NCBI GenBank assembly: GCA_037903355.1
Contig: JBAJFE010000011.1
Span: 1,683,001 to 1,747,000, forward strand
Source: Trichuris trichiura
Lineage: Eukaryota > Nematoda > Enoplea > Trichinellida > Trichuridae
Reading direction: 5' to 3'
DNA length: 64,000 nucleotides
Shown here: piece after piece, positions 24,851-36,165 of the stretch
Position numbering within the stretch: the stretch's first letter is position 1
Layout: each line of letters begins with the position of its first letter
Notes under the pieces: generated by a model
Database searches by the model: none
What the model was told of the DNA's origin: nothing
Seen by the model: only the letters and a program-made list of their open reading frames with translations
Program-made: the position numbers and the translations under genes

Positions 24851-27266
24851 AAGAAACACCTTTCTATTTGGGTTTTAACATGTAGATATTAAAATATGCA
24901 AATGAGCTCTACGTTCATTTGCTTGCAGGTAACTGGCTGTTTATATTGATTCATTTGCCCGCAGGGTAAATCTTAGCTACTTTAGGAATTCGTCTGACGA
25001 ATCGCTAATACTAATCAACACTCAATGATAAGAACTGTTGTTCAGCTATTTCCATTATAGGTGAGGTTCCGGGGGCAGAAATACTTAATGTAAATTGTTT
25101 CGCAGCTCGAAGACGTTCTTTTTGACGTCAATTCAATGAGTCCAATAGAAATAGATTTGAATGGTATTCAGAAAGTTTGTACAGCAAACGAATCGCCGCC
25201 ACATGCTTCCCTCCGTATATACACAAATTGGTTGCCCACCTTTTGTCTACGTAGACAACTGGTTCAGTAGGCGATGTTCTTGCTGCCCCGATAAACCATT
25301 GATCTCTCTGCCATCTATTCATGGATTTAAGTGCAAAGAAAAGTGGCCTGTCTATTACTCGATCAATCAGCTGTTCAGCTCAACAACAACAAGTAGCGCA
25401 CTTTCATATTTGAAATTACTGTAGAGCTACTTAATGTAGCAAAACAAATATAACAAAGGTTCCGAGCCCACTAGCGACCTCCCAAAGTCGGCTTATAAAT
25501 ATGACTTTATTACATAACATCCTATACTTATGTAGTGCACTAAAGTACTTCTCTGACTTACGGCTGACAGTCTGGCTATAAATATAAAGTTCAGAGGCAC
25601 AATGTATACGCATAGTGTTCAGTTACACAGCAAAGCAGTCTAAGGCGGTCTGTTCGCTCACTGACAAGCAGAATAATGGGGCGTAGGGAAGTGATGAAAG
25701 AAATGCTACCTTTTTTTATATTGCGATCACTGCAATATGTAAGCTTGGTATTTTGTCTGCTGGCGAGTGTAATATTTCACTTTGTCATTAGATCCCCGCT
25801 TGGCAGACTAAGAATTCATGGTAAGCATCTGTTGTACAGGTTTTGCATCGATTGAATGCATCCGTTTTGCCTCATCTTATTTTGACAAACAGCAGGAAAC
25901 TTGTCACTTTGAACAAAATAATCTTTAACCGGCTTGACACTTAGCCTTCAATCCTTTGCATGTTGATTAGCGCAATACAAGAAATGCGCAAAAACTTCTT
26001 GAAACGTTTGCATTTTAATTTGATTGACGTCGCTGTTCAAAGGAGAATTATCACCACACTTTCGCTATCAACATTAATCCACTAATACTAGTTGCTCCGT
26101 GAACATTCAGTTGACTGTTTCATCAGAAACTATTACTGGTTCTACCTTCAAACTAAAGAAAAGGAAGCTTCTGTAATGCATCTTCGATTGCATCGATTTC
26201 CTAGACTCGATAGGAGGACTTTCCTAAAGCATTCCCACCTCTTAGCTTTTCTTACAACTTCCCATTCAGAGAAAAATTCAATAGGAGAAAACTCAGACGA
26301 GTAATGTGCACTCTTCGACAATGGAGAAAGTGTGCCCTGATGTTACAGGAAATTTAAAATCAAATTTTGAAAAAATGCTTCTCCTCGCTGCTCAGAACAC
26401 AGCTAGTTTGCTATTGCATCTCATTGCCTCATAATGCAGCAGAGAAAGGGTACTTAAAGTAAGCGAACGGCATTTACGACACCGCAAGTTTAGGCTTACG
26501 CCTTATGGCTAATAAAACGTGGTACGACTATTCTGCTTTCAAACTGGTAAACAGCTATAAAAGGCATTGGCTGCTGCAGCTTGTAATCATCATAGGCAGC
26601 AGTTCTAACTCGGCTCACCGTACAGGAATTCGTGTCACGCTGATCTCGCGGGTCAGAGATTTGATCAAAGATTATTCTTCCACTGATCATAGCACAGTGA
26701 GGGTCATCAATCAACGCTGCTGTTTCTAGTCTTTATAGCAGAACGTCAAAATCAGGTTTTCCCGCGGCCGAGGAAGAAGCGAAACCGAAAGGTATACTGC
26801 AAAGGCATTGTAGCGAAGCGCCATGAGGGAAAGAGCACTGATAAAGATGACTCTTTAAAAGATACTGACGTTGAGAGATGAATATTTGTCAAAAAACGCG
26901 CATTCGCATTGCCTCAGCGTCTCAATGAACGGACATCCGTTGACAACACATGCAGAGCAGTCAGCGGTTGGCTATCGGTCATTAATACGTTTCGGTTCAT
27001 CATCGCGTGGTAGTGGACGTTTTAAGAGCCAATAAAGGGAAATCAAGGAAATTAAAAACCTACTAACGCTAAGAGCTGCTCTTTTCAGGTCGAGGACGTT
27101 CGGCAAATCTGACACCAGAAGTGATGTCGACGTCGACCACGCGGTGACAGGTCCACAAACGTTGCCGAATAGCCTTCATGGTGCCATCAGGACATCAATG
27201 GTCACACTACTTTTGGGACTTGTCCAACTCGGACCACACAACAAGAGATCACCCTTAAGGCTTATC

Positions 27267-28025
27267 ATGAGCCTTCTCTGCTTGATAATCGTCGGCTCGA
27301 TACTAACTATGCCAACTTGGGCGCATTACGAACAATCCTCACCCTACTTACCATATAACAAAAGCATCACGTGCAATGTAGGAACGGAATGGCAATGCCT
27401 TTGTTCAACAAACGACGGTTCCGGGATTGTTTGCTCCGACCTGTTTGCCAATATCCAGGCTGTGTCCGTCCACTTTGACGGTTGCTCCTTTGACTTGGCA
27501 AAGCAAGTTCACCGTGGTCAACTTTACGAAAATTACATTAAGGAATACATGGCCTGGTGGATACGAGAAGAATGTTCCATGGGTAGCTGTACAGATGTGG
27601 ACCAAAGAGATTTGATTGACTTAAACGCTCGGAATATTGTACTTATTTCTGTTGAATGCGCGGAAGCGAAGAGAACGCGTCTTAGCTTTGTCGCATTGCA
27701 TTCCGTTAACCGGTCGATTGAAGGAAACGACTCCTTAGGGGAAGATCACGCCTGGCAGCTACTTCCCTCCAATACGGTTGCTATGGTACTTGAGGCAAGA
27801 ATTCACCTTTTGGAAAACATTTTTTCAACAAATCACATCGTCATCAACCGGACCCTAATTAAGGGACCATCAGGCAGGAATACCAACGACGGGAAAAAGA
27901 GTCTCGGAAACCTGGCGGCATCAGGCACCACCACCCTGCACAAGGCCATTTATATAAGCCTAGCTTTCATCAGTTCAGCCATTGTCATATTTTGGACCTG
28001 CTCATGCTTTCTTTGCCCACGGTAA
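27267..28025 (+). CDS. Type I membrane glycoprotein-like protein, unknown family
   Basis: I do not recognise this protein. A single uninterrupted frame ends at 28025. I choose the ATG at 27267 because it begins a textbook signal peptide, MSLLCLIIVGSILTMPTWA; an upstream in-frame ATG at 27198 would add 23 residues and put the hydrophobic stretch inside. The ectodomain, about 205 residues, contains eight cysteines (CNVGTEWQCLC, CSDLF, DGCSFD, REECSMGSC, VECAEA) suited to disulphides, and N-glycosylation sequons (NKS, NRS, NDS, NRT). A single hydrophobic helix AIYISLAFISSAIVIFW lies near the C-terminus, followed by a short Cys-rich tail (TCSCFLCPR) that could be palmitoylated. An acceptor-like TTTTCAG at about 27084-27090 suggests an untranslated first exon or trans-splice site. 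It has no close neighbours. Confidence 0.7.
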   Translation: MSLLCLIIVGSILTMPTWAHYEQSSPYLPYNKSITCNVGTEWQCLCSTNDGSGIVCSDLFANIQAVSVHFDGCSFDLAKQVHRGQLYENYIKEYMAWWIREECSMGSCTDVDQRDLIDLNARNIVLISVECAEAKRTRLSFVALHSVNRSIEGNDSLGEDHAWQLLPSNTVAMVLEARIHLLENIFSTNHIVINRTLIKGPSGRNTNDGKKSLGNLAASGTTTLHKAIYISLAFISSAIVIFWTCSCFLCPR

Positions 28026-31000
28026 GATGGCTATTACTTTCTTGCTCAACCGAAAAGCTGCCACTAAATTGCAGTGGCAAATCTGTCGTTTTGAAAAACG
28101 TGAAGGAAATGTGCTTTTTTTGAAAAATTATCAACACGTTTTTTCCTTAATACAATGCCCTTAGCAAAGGGCTTTTGCCAGCAATTGAACTTCAGTCGCA
28201 AAGAGCGCCTATAGGCGGCAGACCCGTCGGGAATTCGTGTGCCACCGGCGTTAAGCTCTGCTTAAAATTGTCGCGTCTTGGCGCCGGGCGTAAACTTATC
28301 TTCAGAACTTTACTGCACAACTATGTGAATGTTGGAAATTTATTACCATCTTGATGGGTTGAAAAATGGCCCCTGTAGGCAGAAATATTTAAGCGTTCGT
28401 GTTTTCTCTTTACGTGCGCCCCATTATTTTGTCCTTTTTGTCATTTAAGAGCGAGTCGCTTCGACATTTGCAAATGTTGGTCGAACGGTGAAGAAAAGCA
28501 GAACAGCAGTTCGCCACTGGTGGGAAATTCAAGCTCCTCAGACTGCAGCGAACTGATGCGCATAGAGACTGAATGCCGAAGTTTGAATGAGAAACGCTGA
28601 AGGTGACACTCGGATGAATAAATGAAGAGTCAGCCGACCATTCACAATTGGATACGCATATATCAATGTCAGGGCCGTCTGAACAAACAGTAACAAAGAA
28701 GGAGTCATCAGCTGGCGGACTCCATTATGTGCCACTCCAAATTAAGCGTGCGAGTAAAATAGCTTAGGAATAAAGCTAATCAGTATTAACTCCTACCTGA
28801 GAGTGCACTGAAAACTAGCAATCGACAGAACTACCTTTCGTTATCGGCGCCCACACTGAATGAGTAGTTTTCCATTCACAAGCTACGATTCTCATTTAGA
28901 GAAGTTTAGCTAAATTAGTATTTGACGGTAGCGGCAATAATAGATCATCAGTTACTTAAATCTCAAAGCATTCACTTCCTTTTTTGCATACACTAAACAA
29001 CTTAAAACTGTTCACTGAACAAGTAGCGTTTCGTACGTTAGGAATCGACTTATGTGATAAACTGTAGTCTGCCAGTAATGCGCAAACCCCTCCCCCCAGT
29101 TGCAACTTTTCTCTGCGATTTTTTTAAACTTCATCTATTGGAAAAATACAAGCTGTCCTGTCGCCTGGTTGATTTTCTTTTTCAGTCGTCTATTCTAATC
29201 GAATTGCGAATCAAGTGGTTTTGCCAAAATTCAGCGCAACTTTGTTTAATACAACTTCTACGCACTTATCCGATACAGTGTCCCACTTTTCTGGAACTGG
29301 AACGACCATCGCTATTCTTTGAAACCATAACGCTTTTCACTACTACTTATTCATATAAACCAGTTACGGGATGTTTCAACAGGCATTTACTTCCTTAAAA
29401 GGGACGCAGTCTAGGCATTCACGTTGGCTCAGCCATTGGAAAGGCATATAGCGAACCTACAATTTGTGCAGTTCGAACTAGTATAGCTGGCGCGAAGTTC
29501 TAAGTTGAAGCAATGAAAAAAACACATACCGGCCAGAAAAGAACTGTTCTTGCCCTATTATGGAATAGGAGAAGGAAGAAAGCTGACTTCGCCTGCTACC
29601 AGAAGAGGACAGTGACACAAAAAGAGATGAAACGAGCTGCGCAACATTCTTCAACCACTTCGAGGCCTTCAAAGCTATACTGATACCAAAGAAGCCCTAA
29701 ATGCCTTGATTAGCTAACACAAGAAAGACTGCTGCTTAACGTAATGATTAATAGACAGAGCCTAGGCCACATGAAATTGTTCACTTTTAGCGTCTCTGAA
29801 AACTTTCTCGAAGTTGCAGACTAGGCTAAGAGTTTCCGGGATGAAAACACGTCGCTACCAACGAACATGTAAAAGGTTTGCTCTTAAGAATCTGTCTTTT
29901 GGTTGTTTACAAAATTGATGTGACGAAAATTCGCCTAGTCAGCAACCAACAATGAGCTCATCAACCAAAAAGAGACTACAACCTCTCTGTTAGCTAGCTG
30001 GGCATTTTTTCTTACGGATAGTGCATGGGTATCGACGGGAAGTTGAAAAACAATTTCTGAAAAAGTTAAATTACATCCGCTAATTACGCGGTCACTGATT
30101 ATACAGATAGGACGAAATTGTCAAGTGGCAACGAAGGAGATAAGAACTAATGTGCAAAAGCAAACTTTAACACTGCCTTCAAATCGCTGATCTAAAAAGG
30201 AGAGGACAAGAAGCACGAGCTGATTCACATTGGCGTGGCTTTCAAAGGCTCAGCAAGATCTTAGTAAGTTAATAAATATACCATTGCCATCAATTAACAT
30301 AAAGTTTTTGTAAGACAGGATCCGCTTATGGTCTAGATGTTTACTCTTGTGCTTTCGGGCTCTCTCTTGACCAGTCATCAGCGGTAAGTAATTAGTGGAA
30401 ATCTACTAATTACCGCTGGTAACTAGTCAAAGAAGGACCCGAAAGCTGTAGAGTAAACATCTTGACAATAAACGGGTCCTACCGTATAAAAACTTTATCG
30501 TGAAAACTTACATACCCGTTACCAAATGCTACGTATTCAATTGCCATTAACTAAGGCAGCTAGTGTCATTAATGACATTGTTTGTGACGAAACGTGGTGC
30601 CGCTTGACTTACGAACTAGTTAAAAACTTTTCGCGGTGAACCTGTCTTTCACGCACAATAAGTAACTTCCTAAACCTTTCAACAGGCTTCCGAGATATGA
30701 TTACTTATCAATTCCTAAGTTCCATCTGCTGATTCATAGAAAGTAAACCACAACCTGGAAAGGTACCTAATTTATGTCAACATAGAAGACCAGTGGTTCA
30801 AAGAAATTCTAATGTTTAAAATATGGCATCTGTATAACTTTTAAGCTAACATGCTACAATGAAGTTGCCCTCAATTCTAACAAAAGCACTTACCGGAAGG
30901 AAACGATTTTCCCACTTGAAAGGTGCCGTTCAAACTAGAAGAGTGAACACTATGCAAATTAAGCAATCACAACAATTGAAGAGGTAGCTGCAACTTTGGG

Positions 31001-31495
31001 CAAGCCGGCCATCTGCGCTTCAAAACACTGAAAACATAAATAAACAATCAGAAACAACAGGAACGAATTAAAAGACGTATACAAGGAAGTGATAAATACT
31101 ATGCCCTATCAATTACAATGTCAATATGGAAACTATGAGTATGGCTACTTATGGCAACATTAGCTTTCGTAGGCTCATAAAAGCTGCTACATATTCGACA
31201 CAAAAACCAAAAATATTTAAACACATGAAAACGTAACAGAACGAACAATGGATACGAAACCAATACCACAACAATACGTACGGAAACTTCAACTTCAGTT
31301 CCTTCATAGACTAGTTCACTATTTGGCAGTGAAATTGCCGTAGTGAAGAAAAACATCACAAAAGAAACAGTAACAACGGCATATTTTCACTCGATTTAAA
31401 TGACTGAGAAAAGTATTAAAATCATGTCTGCTTTCATGACAGCTTTCTCACCCAGCTGTATTTGCCGTCACTAGCTATTCTGAGTATGCCGCTGT
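28026..31495. other. Gene-poor region before the tRNA array
   Basis: No supported gene. It contains the large foldback repeat at 30301-30495. Frames at 29054-29398 and elsewhere are AT-rich and lack domains. Confidence 0.5.
30301..30495. mobile_element. Foldback element, CAGCGGTAA family (copy 2, longest)
   Basis: Two arms of about 93-95 nt, 30301-30395 and 30403-30495, form an imperfect palindrome with a loop of about 7 nt. The apex is CAGCGGTAAGTAATTAG facing CTAATTACCGCTGG; inner words include GTTTACTC, GCTTTCGGG and AAAGTTTTT. Arms agree at roughly four of five positions by eye. The right arm and its flank (CGGGTCC, ATGCTACGTATTCAA) match the sequence at 39640-39795. No coding sequence. 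Non-autonomous DNA element or satellite-like foldback are both possible. Confidence 0.65.
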
Positions 31496-31593
31496 GCCCC
31501 AGTGGCGCAACCGGTTAGCGCGTCGTACTTATAAGCAGTACCGAATCTGCTAACGAAATGCGAAGGTTGTGAGTTCGATCCTCACCTGGGGCA
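31496..31593 (+). tRNA. tRNA-Ile (anticodon UAU) with 24-nt intron, gene 1
   Basis: Full cloverleaf: acceptor GCCCCAG/CTGGGGC with discriminator A, D arm GCGC..GCGC, anticodon stem TCGTA/TGCGA, loop CTTATA-A and T arm GTGAGTTCGATCCTCAC. Anticodon TAT reads AUA codons. The intron (24 nt) sits after position 37, as in other animal tRNA-Ile(UAU) genes. The A box (TGGCGCAACCGG) and B box (GGTTGTGAGTTCGATCC) are intact, and a T6 terminator follows within 20 nt. The intron word is AGCAGTACCGAATCTGCT. Confidence 0.97.
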
Positions 31594-32352
31594 TTTCTTT
31601 CTCTTTTTTCTTGAGCGAAAAATGCAAACACGAATTATTCACCACATCTTTAGCTTTGCTAGTTTCTTCTTTAGCTATTAAATTCGCATTGCACGAGAAC
31701 TTTATCAATTCTTATACAATGAAGCTCTACTAACGACGCTAGTTTTACGCTGCTTCCCTACAACTATTTAATCAGTAACGTCGTTAACTTTACAAGCTGT
31801 TAAAAGGAAACGTATTTGCAATTGCTAAGTTTAATTGTTGTCGATCAGTATTCTTTCTACTGCGTTATAAAGTTAAGAAGATCGGTTACAACTTATATCC
31901 TTCCGTTTGAAAGCATGCTCTATATTCAAGCGTCTCACTGTTTCAGTAGGAAACTTTCTTCTGTTAAACTTTAGCGTTACCGGCAAGTTGAATCGCTGTT
32001 AGTGCAGTTGTTAGAATAACACATTCAACATAGCGTTATATATCTCTCTACGTTTCGATTGATTTATTACTCTTTCATTAAACACTACTAAGGAATGTCA
32101 ATGGGAAGTACTTACTTCGAGAATGATATCAACTTGAAAGCTTACAGTAAAAATTTTCATAGAACTAATTTTATTTGTAATAGAAATTTACTCATACAAT
32201 GAACGAAGTTGATTTTTTAAGATTTCATAAATTTAAGCATGACTTGCTAATTTGCTATCTACAGTCAGGTCATGTTGACGGTGAGATACAGTACTTGAAT
32301 GTTGCATACCGTCAGGCAGGCAATTCCAATAACGTTTGGAAGTGTGATTATC
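31594..32352. repeat. 759-bp tRNA spacer, unit A of a tandem duplication
   Basis: This spacer aligns along its length with the next spacer (32451-33209), also 759 bp, although many substitutions separate them. Shared words include TCTTTAGCTTTGCTAG, GCTGTTAAAAGGAAACG and CATGTTGACGGTGAGATACAG. It therefore records an older tandem duplication of tRNA plus spacer. No gene inside. Confidence 0.8.
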
Positions 32353-32450
32353 GCCCCAGTGGCGCAACCGGTTAGCGCGTCGTACTTATAAACAGTACTG
32401 AATCTGCTAACGAAATGCGAAGGTTGTGAGTTCGATCCTCACCTGGGGCA
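32353..32450 (+). tRNA. tRNA-Ile (UAU) with intron, gene 2
   Basis: Same cloverleaf and anticodon as gene 1. The intron begins AACAGTACTGAATCTGCT, differing at its second base from the other copies. T5 run immediately downstream. It forms the outer end of the plus-strand arm of the large inverted duplication. Confidence 0.96.
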
Positions 32451-33209
32451 CTCTTTTTCTTCTTCTTCGGGCGGAAAATGCAAATACGGACTTTTTAAGC
32501 ACATCTTTAGCTTTGCTAGTTTTTTCTTTAGCTATTAAACTCTTACTGCTCGAAAACCATATCAATTCTTATCCAATGAAGGTCAACTAACGAAGCTGGT
32601 TTTACGCTGCTTTGCTACAATTACCTAATCAGTAACGTCATTGCCTTTACAAGCTGTTAAAAGGAAACGTATTTGCAATCACCATGTTAAATTGTTGTCA
32701 TTCAATATTCTTCTTCCAATTATAAAATTGAGAGGATCAGTTAAAACTTATATCCGCCTGCTTGAAAACATGCTGTTTATTCAAGCATCTCACTGTTTCA
32801 ATAGGAAACTTTCTTCTATTAAACTTTAATGTTATGGGCCAGTTGAATCGCTCTTTGCATAGTTCGTAGAATAATATTAACGCATTGAATACAGCATTAT
32901 TTACCTCTCTACTTTTTACTGGGAAAATTACTGTTCCATTAAAAATTACTAACGGATGTCAACGGGGAGTAATTTTCTCAGAAAATGACATCATGCTGAA
33001 CACTGATTAAAAATTGTTACATAGAAATGATTCTATTATTTATAGAAATCTGTTTGTATAACGAATGAATTTGATTTCTAAGATTTCATAGATTTAAACA
33101 TGACTTGTTAATTTACTGACTACAGGTCATGTTGACGGTGAGATACAGTACTTGAATATTGCATACTGACAGACAGGCAATTGCAATAACGTTTGGAAGA
33201 ATGATTATC

Positions 33210-33307
33210 GCCCCAGTGGCGCAATCGGTTAGCGCGTCGTACTTATAAGCAGTACTGAATCTGCTGACGATATGCGAAGGTTGTGAGTTCGATCCTCACC
33301 TGGGGCA
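33210..33307 (+). tRNA. tRNA-Ile (UAU) with intron, gene 3
   Basis: Intact cloverleaf; D loop carries AATCGG instead of AACCGG. The intron reads AGCAGTACTGAATCTGCTGA. The TTTT terminator is about 10 nt downstream. Its counterpart in the inverted arm is the gene at 38525-38622, which shares the AATCGG variant. Confidence 0.96.
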
Positions 33308-33687
33308 TCATTGATCATTTTGTTACGCAACTAGTATGCGCGAAGACGGCTTCACTAAGGACTGCTTTTAGCCATAGATTATCCGAGTTGATATTTGCAA
33401 AGCTTTATGATCATCGTCATACATTTTGCGTTAAGTCACAGAGATAATTGTAGCCGTACAGTTTTTTTTGGCGGACTTCTAAGTTTCACTTGACATGGAG
33501 AAATAGTAAAGGAATTTACAGAGTTTAATAGGCAAAGAAAGTAGGAATAAAGCTTTTCAGATTTATGTGTACCTTGACTTTTAATACTCTATGTGTTTCT
33601 GTCTATTGGTTAGTGCTGAAGAATGTTCTTGAAGAGAACGTAGGTTTATGTCTGCGCTGACAATAGGAAACGCAGAGGATGTGCACC

Positions 33688-33785
33688 GCCCCAGTGGCGC
33701 AACCGGTTAGCGCGTCGTACTTATAAGCAGTACTATATCTGCTAACGATATGCGAAGGTTGTGAGTTCGATCCTCACCTGGGGCA
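33688..33785 (+). tRNA. tRNA-Ile (UAU) with intron, gene 4
   Basis: Intact cloverleaf and A/B boxes. The intron has the distinctive TATAT variant (AGCAGTACTATATCTGCT), which also occurs in the minus-strand gene at 38525-38622 rather than in its positional partner. A TTTT terminator lies about 13 nt downstream. Confidence 0.96.
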
Positions 33786-35074
33786 CGACAAAGCTTCGTT
33801 TTATGTCAGTTTCCATGACGATCTTGGCGGTTAGGGACATTTTTAGTTAACGGATGATATACATGGAAAAAATAATTGCTTCATGAGCTTTGCAATACCA
33901 ATGAAGCACTTTGTACTCATTATTGATGTCAGTATAGCAAAGAATGCAGTCTAGGTTTCAACGCAGTTGTTCACTGGTTGGCATATTCGCCATATTTCAA
34001 TCTTCAGTAACTCTTAAAAATTTCCAGTCTGGAACTGAGCTGCCAAGAAATTCATAATTGTGTATTCACGATCCTATTAATAAGCATATGGTTTGACTGT
34101 TCTTAGGAAAGATTAAGGTCGATGCACACAGACTTCATAGCTACTATGATACACTTAGTCACCTTCAAATGCACTTATTAAAAAATCAGCTCTTTCGTGA
34201 GCGCATCGTTGTCAGTCACTGAAATTCGAAAACAGTGACGTTCTGCCAAAGGAATGCGGTTTCCTAAAACTAGACACCTGAGCTGAACAACGCCTCAGCG
34301 ACGCAACCAGTTACCGCTTCGCACTTACACGCCGCGCTGAATCTGTTAACGAAATGAGGAAGTTGTGGTTTCGAACCTTAGTCGGGCCGCGATAAACTTT
34401 GTTATATGTAAACAACGTCGATGAAAACTGTACCACCTACGAAACCTCTCATCTATAAGCTGTCCTGTTGACGCTGCTAAATATGTTAAGTCTCTTCCTA
34501 AGCAGTAAAGTGTGGAATGCCTTGCAAATTGTTTATAAATTTTCAAGATCAAGTCACGTTTTACTCGTTTTTACTCATTCAGAATTACGGCTGAGCTTTT
34601 GAAATGCCCCCTGAACACGTCATCAAAGCCTTGACAATGCTGAGTAATGAGGAATTGTCTTGTTGACGAGAACAGCGAAGAGCGTCGTCGCTAGCTCAAA
34701 TCACCATTCTGGCCGGCATGTTATTGAAAAACAACTGACATATTGAAAAGAAGAAGATGATGAACAAAAGTTAAAGGAAGTAAAAAATAGGTCAAAGATG
34801 AGAATGGAAAAATGCAATGAGATGAAGGAGAGAGAATAAAAAAATTGCTAAAGATCAAAATGAGTAATAAAAAGAATAAGGATTACAGATGAAGAAAACT
34901 GCCCTGCTAAGTCTTTATGTCCTTAGAAAGGTCGACGCATGTTTCCAAGGAGCAGCAGTCTCCGTAGAAGATGAAAGGCATCCACTCATCGATGAAATAA
35001 ATATTAGTTCACTTTAGTTCTTAAAAAGTTGGAAACAGTTACGCATTCTATGTAGAAATCTGTTGCCAATGAAT
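33786..35074. other. Spacer with tRNA relic, otherwise nothing seen
   Basis: No coding sequence. Contains the tRNA pseudogene at 34292-34388 and a purine-rich tract (GAAGAAGATGATG, AAAGAATAAGG) at about 34745-34895. Confidence 0.5.
34292..34388 (+). pseudogene. Decayed tRNA-Ile(UAU) copy
   Basis: The sequence keeps the length and order of the active genes but has many changes: the acceptor stem reads GCCTCAG against GTCGGGC, the anticodon region is CTTACAC instead of CTTATAA, and the A box is altered (CAACCAGTTACCGC). The B-box core GGTTTCGAACC survives. The anticodon would no longer be UAU, so it is not expected to make a functional tRNA. Confidence 0.85.
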
Positions 35075-35172
35075 GCCCCAGTGGCGCAACCGGTTAGCGC
35101 GTCGTACTTATAAGCAGTACTGGATCTGCTAACGATATGCGAAGGTTGTGAGTTCGATCCTCACCTGGGGCA
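35075..35172 (+). tRNA. tRNA-Ile (UAU) with intron, gene 5
   Basis: Intact cloverleaf. The intron variant is AGCAGTACTGGATCTGCT. A TTTT terminator follows at about 11 nt. The flanks do not match the other spacers, so this copy lies between the arms of the inverted duplication and arose separately or its flanks have diverged. Confidence 0.96.
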
Positions 35173-35562
35173 TGACAACACATTTTCTTAGTAGAAAAAG
35201 GCAAGCAATAATACATTACATACATCTAACTTGTACTAGCCTTTTTATGTGAATGTTTGGAGCTGACGAAACGAAGAAACAATATTTGTAATAAATGCAA
35301 GCTCTGATAAGCGTATAACATTATAACCTATAAGTCATTTATTAGTATTCGTCTATGCTCTGTAAGATTGACAGCTGAGAGTCTTTTGAATACAGGTTTT
35401 CATGACGAAGCTTACGATTTACTGTATGCATAATCAAAACTGCCGGGAAGTAAACTGCTTATTAATAGAGCACGAACAAGTGAATAATTAGAGTTTATGT
35501 GCTGAAGGGTACATAAAACGGTGGTATCATTGCAAATGATTGATTGCCTGCCACCATATATC
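35173..35562. other. Spacer, nothing seen
   Basis: AT-rich sequence between tRNA gene 5 and the foldback element; no frame or structure noted. Confidence 0.5.
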
Positions 35563-35706
35563 GTAGATCTTCAGATTCACGGGTTTGGCCTGTTGGCTTC
35601 AGATTCACGGGTTGGCAACAGGCCAAACCCGTGAATCTGAAGATCTACTATGAAACTATTCGAGCCTGTTAAAAGACATCCTGTCTTTCGAAGCCACCAT
35701 ATATCA
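35549..35706. mobile_element. Foldback MITE, family with TTCACGGGTTTGG ends (copy 2), with flanking direct repeats
   Basis: Perfect 33-nt arms at 35563-35595 and 35616-35648 (core TTCACGGGTTTGGCCTG) surround a 20-nt loop. The loop itself holds a partial extra copy of the arm (CTTCAGATTCACGGGTTGG). The right side continues into GCCTGTTAAAAGACATCC, the same tail as copy 1 at 12 kb. The whole is bracketed by the 13-nt direct repeat GCCACCATATATC, at about 35549 and about 35693, which looks like a target-site duplication. A further ATTCACGGG word lies at about 35711. No transposase. Confidence 0.75.
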
Positions 35707-36165
35707 ATACAATGATTCACGGGAACCTTCGCACGTAATGCCTTATGAATGAAATTATCACACGGAAAGACATACTAAACTTAGCAATCGTCTACCATAA
35801 CTGTACGTTTCACATCCATTACACCATCAAATATGCAAACGGCAATCATTTATCAAAGCAAATTGAACTCACACAAAAAAAGACTAATAAACCAAACATA
35901 TGGAAAAAGCAGTACAACTTTTAGGCTTTTACGTATGCTGATGTTGCACCACTAAGTGCATGCACAAAGTATGGAACGTGATTTACAATCGAGCACAGCA
36001 GATTTTTCCAAATGGTACAAAACGCTGAACAAAGTAGATGCTAACGGAGTAGCGCTTCACTTTACGTTTAATTGACACAATTAACCGACATGAAAACGGC
36101 CCAGACATAGCTCATGGTGGGAATAACAAACGGAAACATTGGCTTGCAACATGTTGGATACAGCT

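Larger units (their letters stand above)
22235..27090. other. Gene-poor region
   Basis: No intact gene. It contains one foldback repeat at about 23640-23690 and a possible decayed retroelement around 24230-24850, listed separately. The remaining frames (23096-23341, 25161-25424, 26092-26304 on plus) have no domain and no splice continuation that I trust. Confidence 0.5.
32353..33785 (+). repeat. Left arm of large inverted duplication (three tRNA-Ile genes and spacers)
   Basis: This 1433-bp block, gene 2 - spacer - gene 3 - spacer - gene 4, is repeated in inverted orientation at 38049-39478 (1430 bp). Spacers of 759 and 380 nt correspond to spacers of 758 and 378 nt in the other arm. Similarity stops at the outer edges of the terminal tRNA genes in both arms, so the tRNA sequences themselves mark the breakpoints. 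A single A/B-type spacer remnant lies only on the plus side. Confidence 0.9.
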
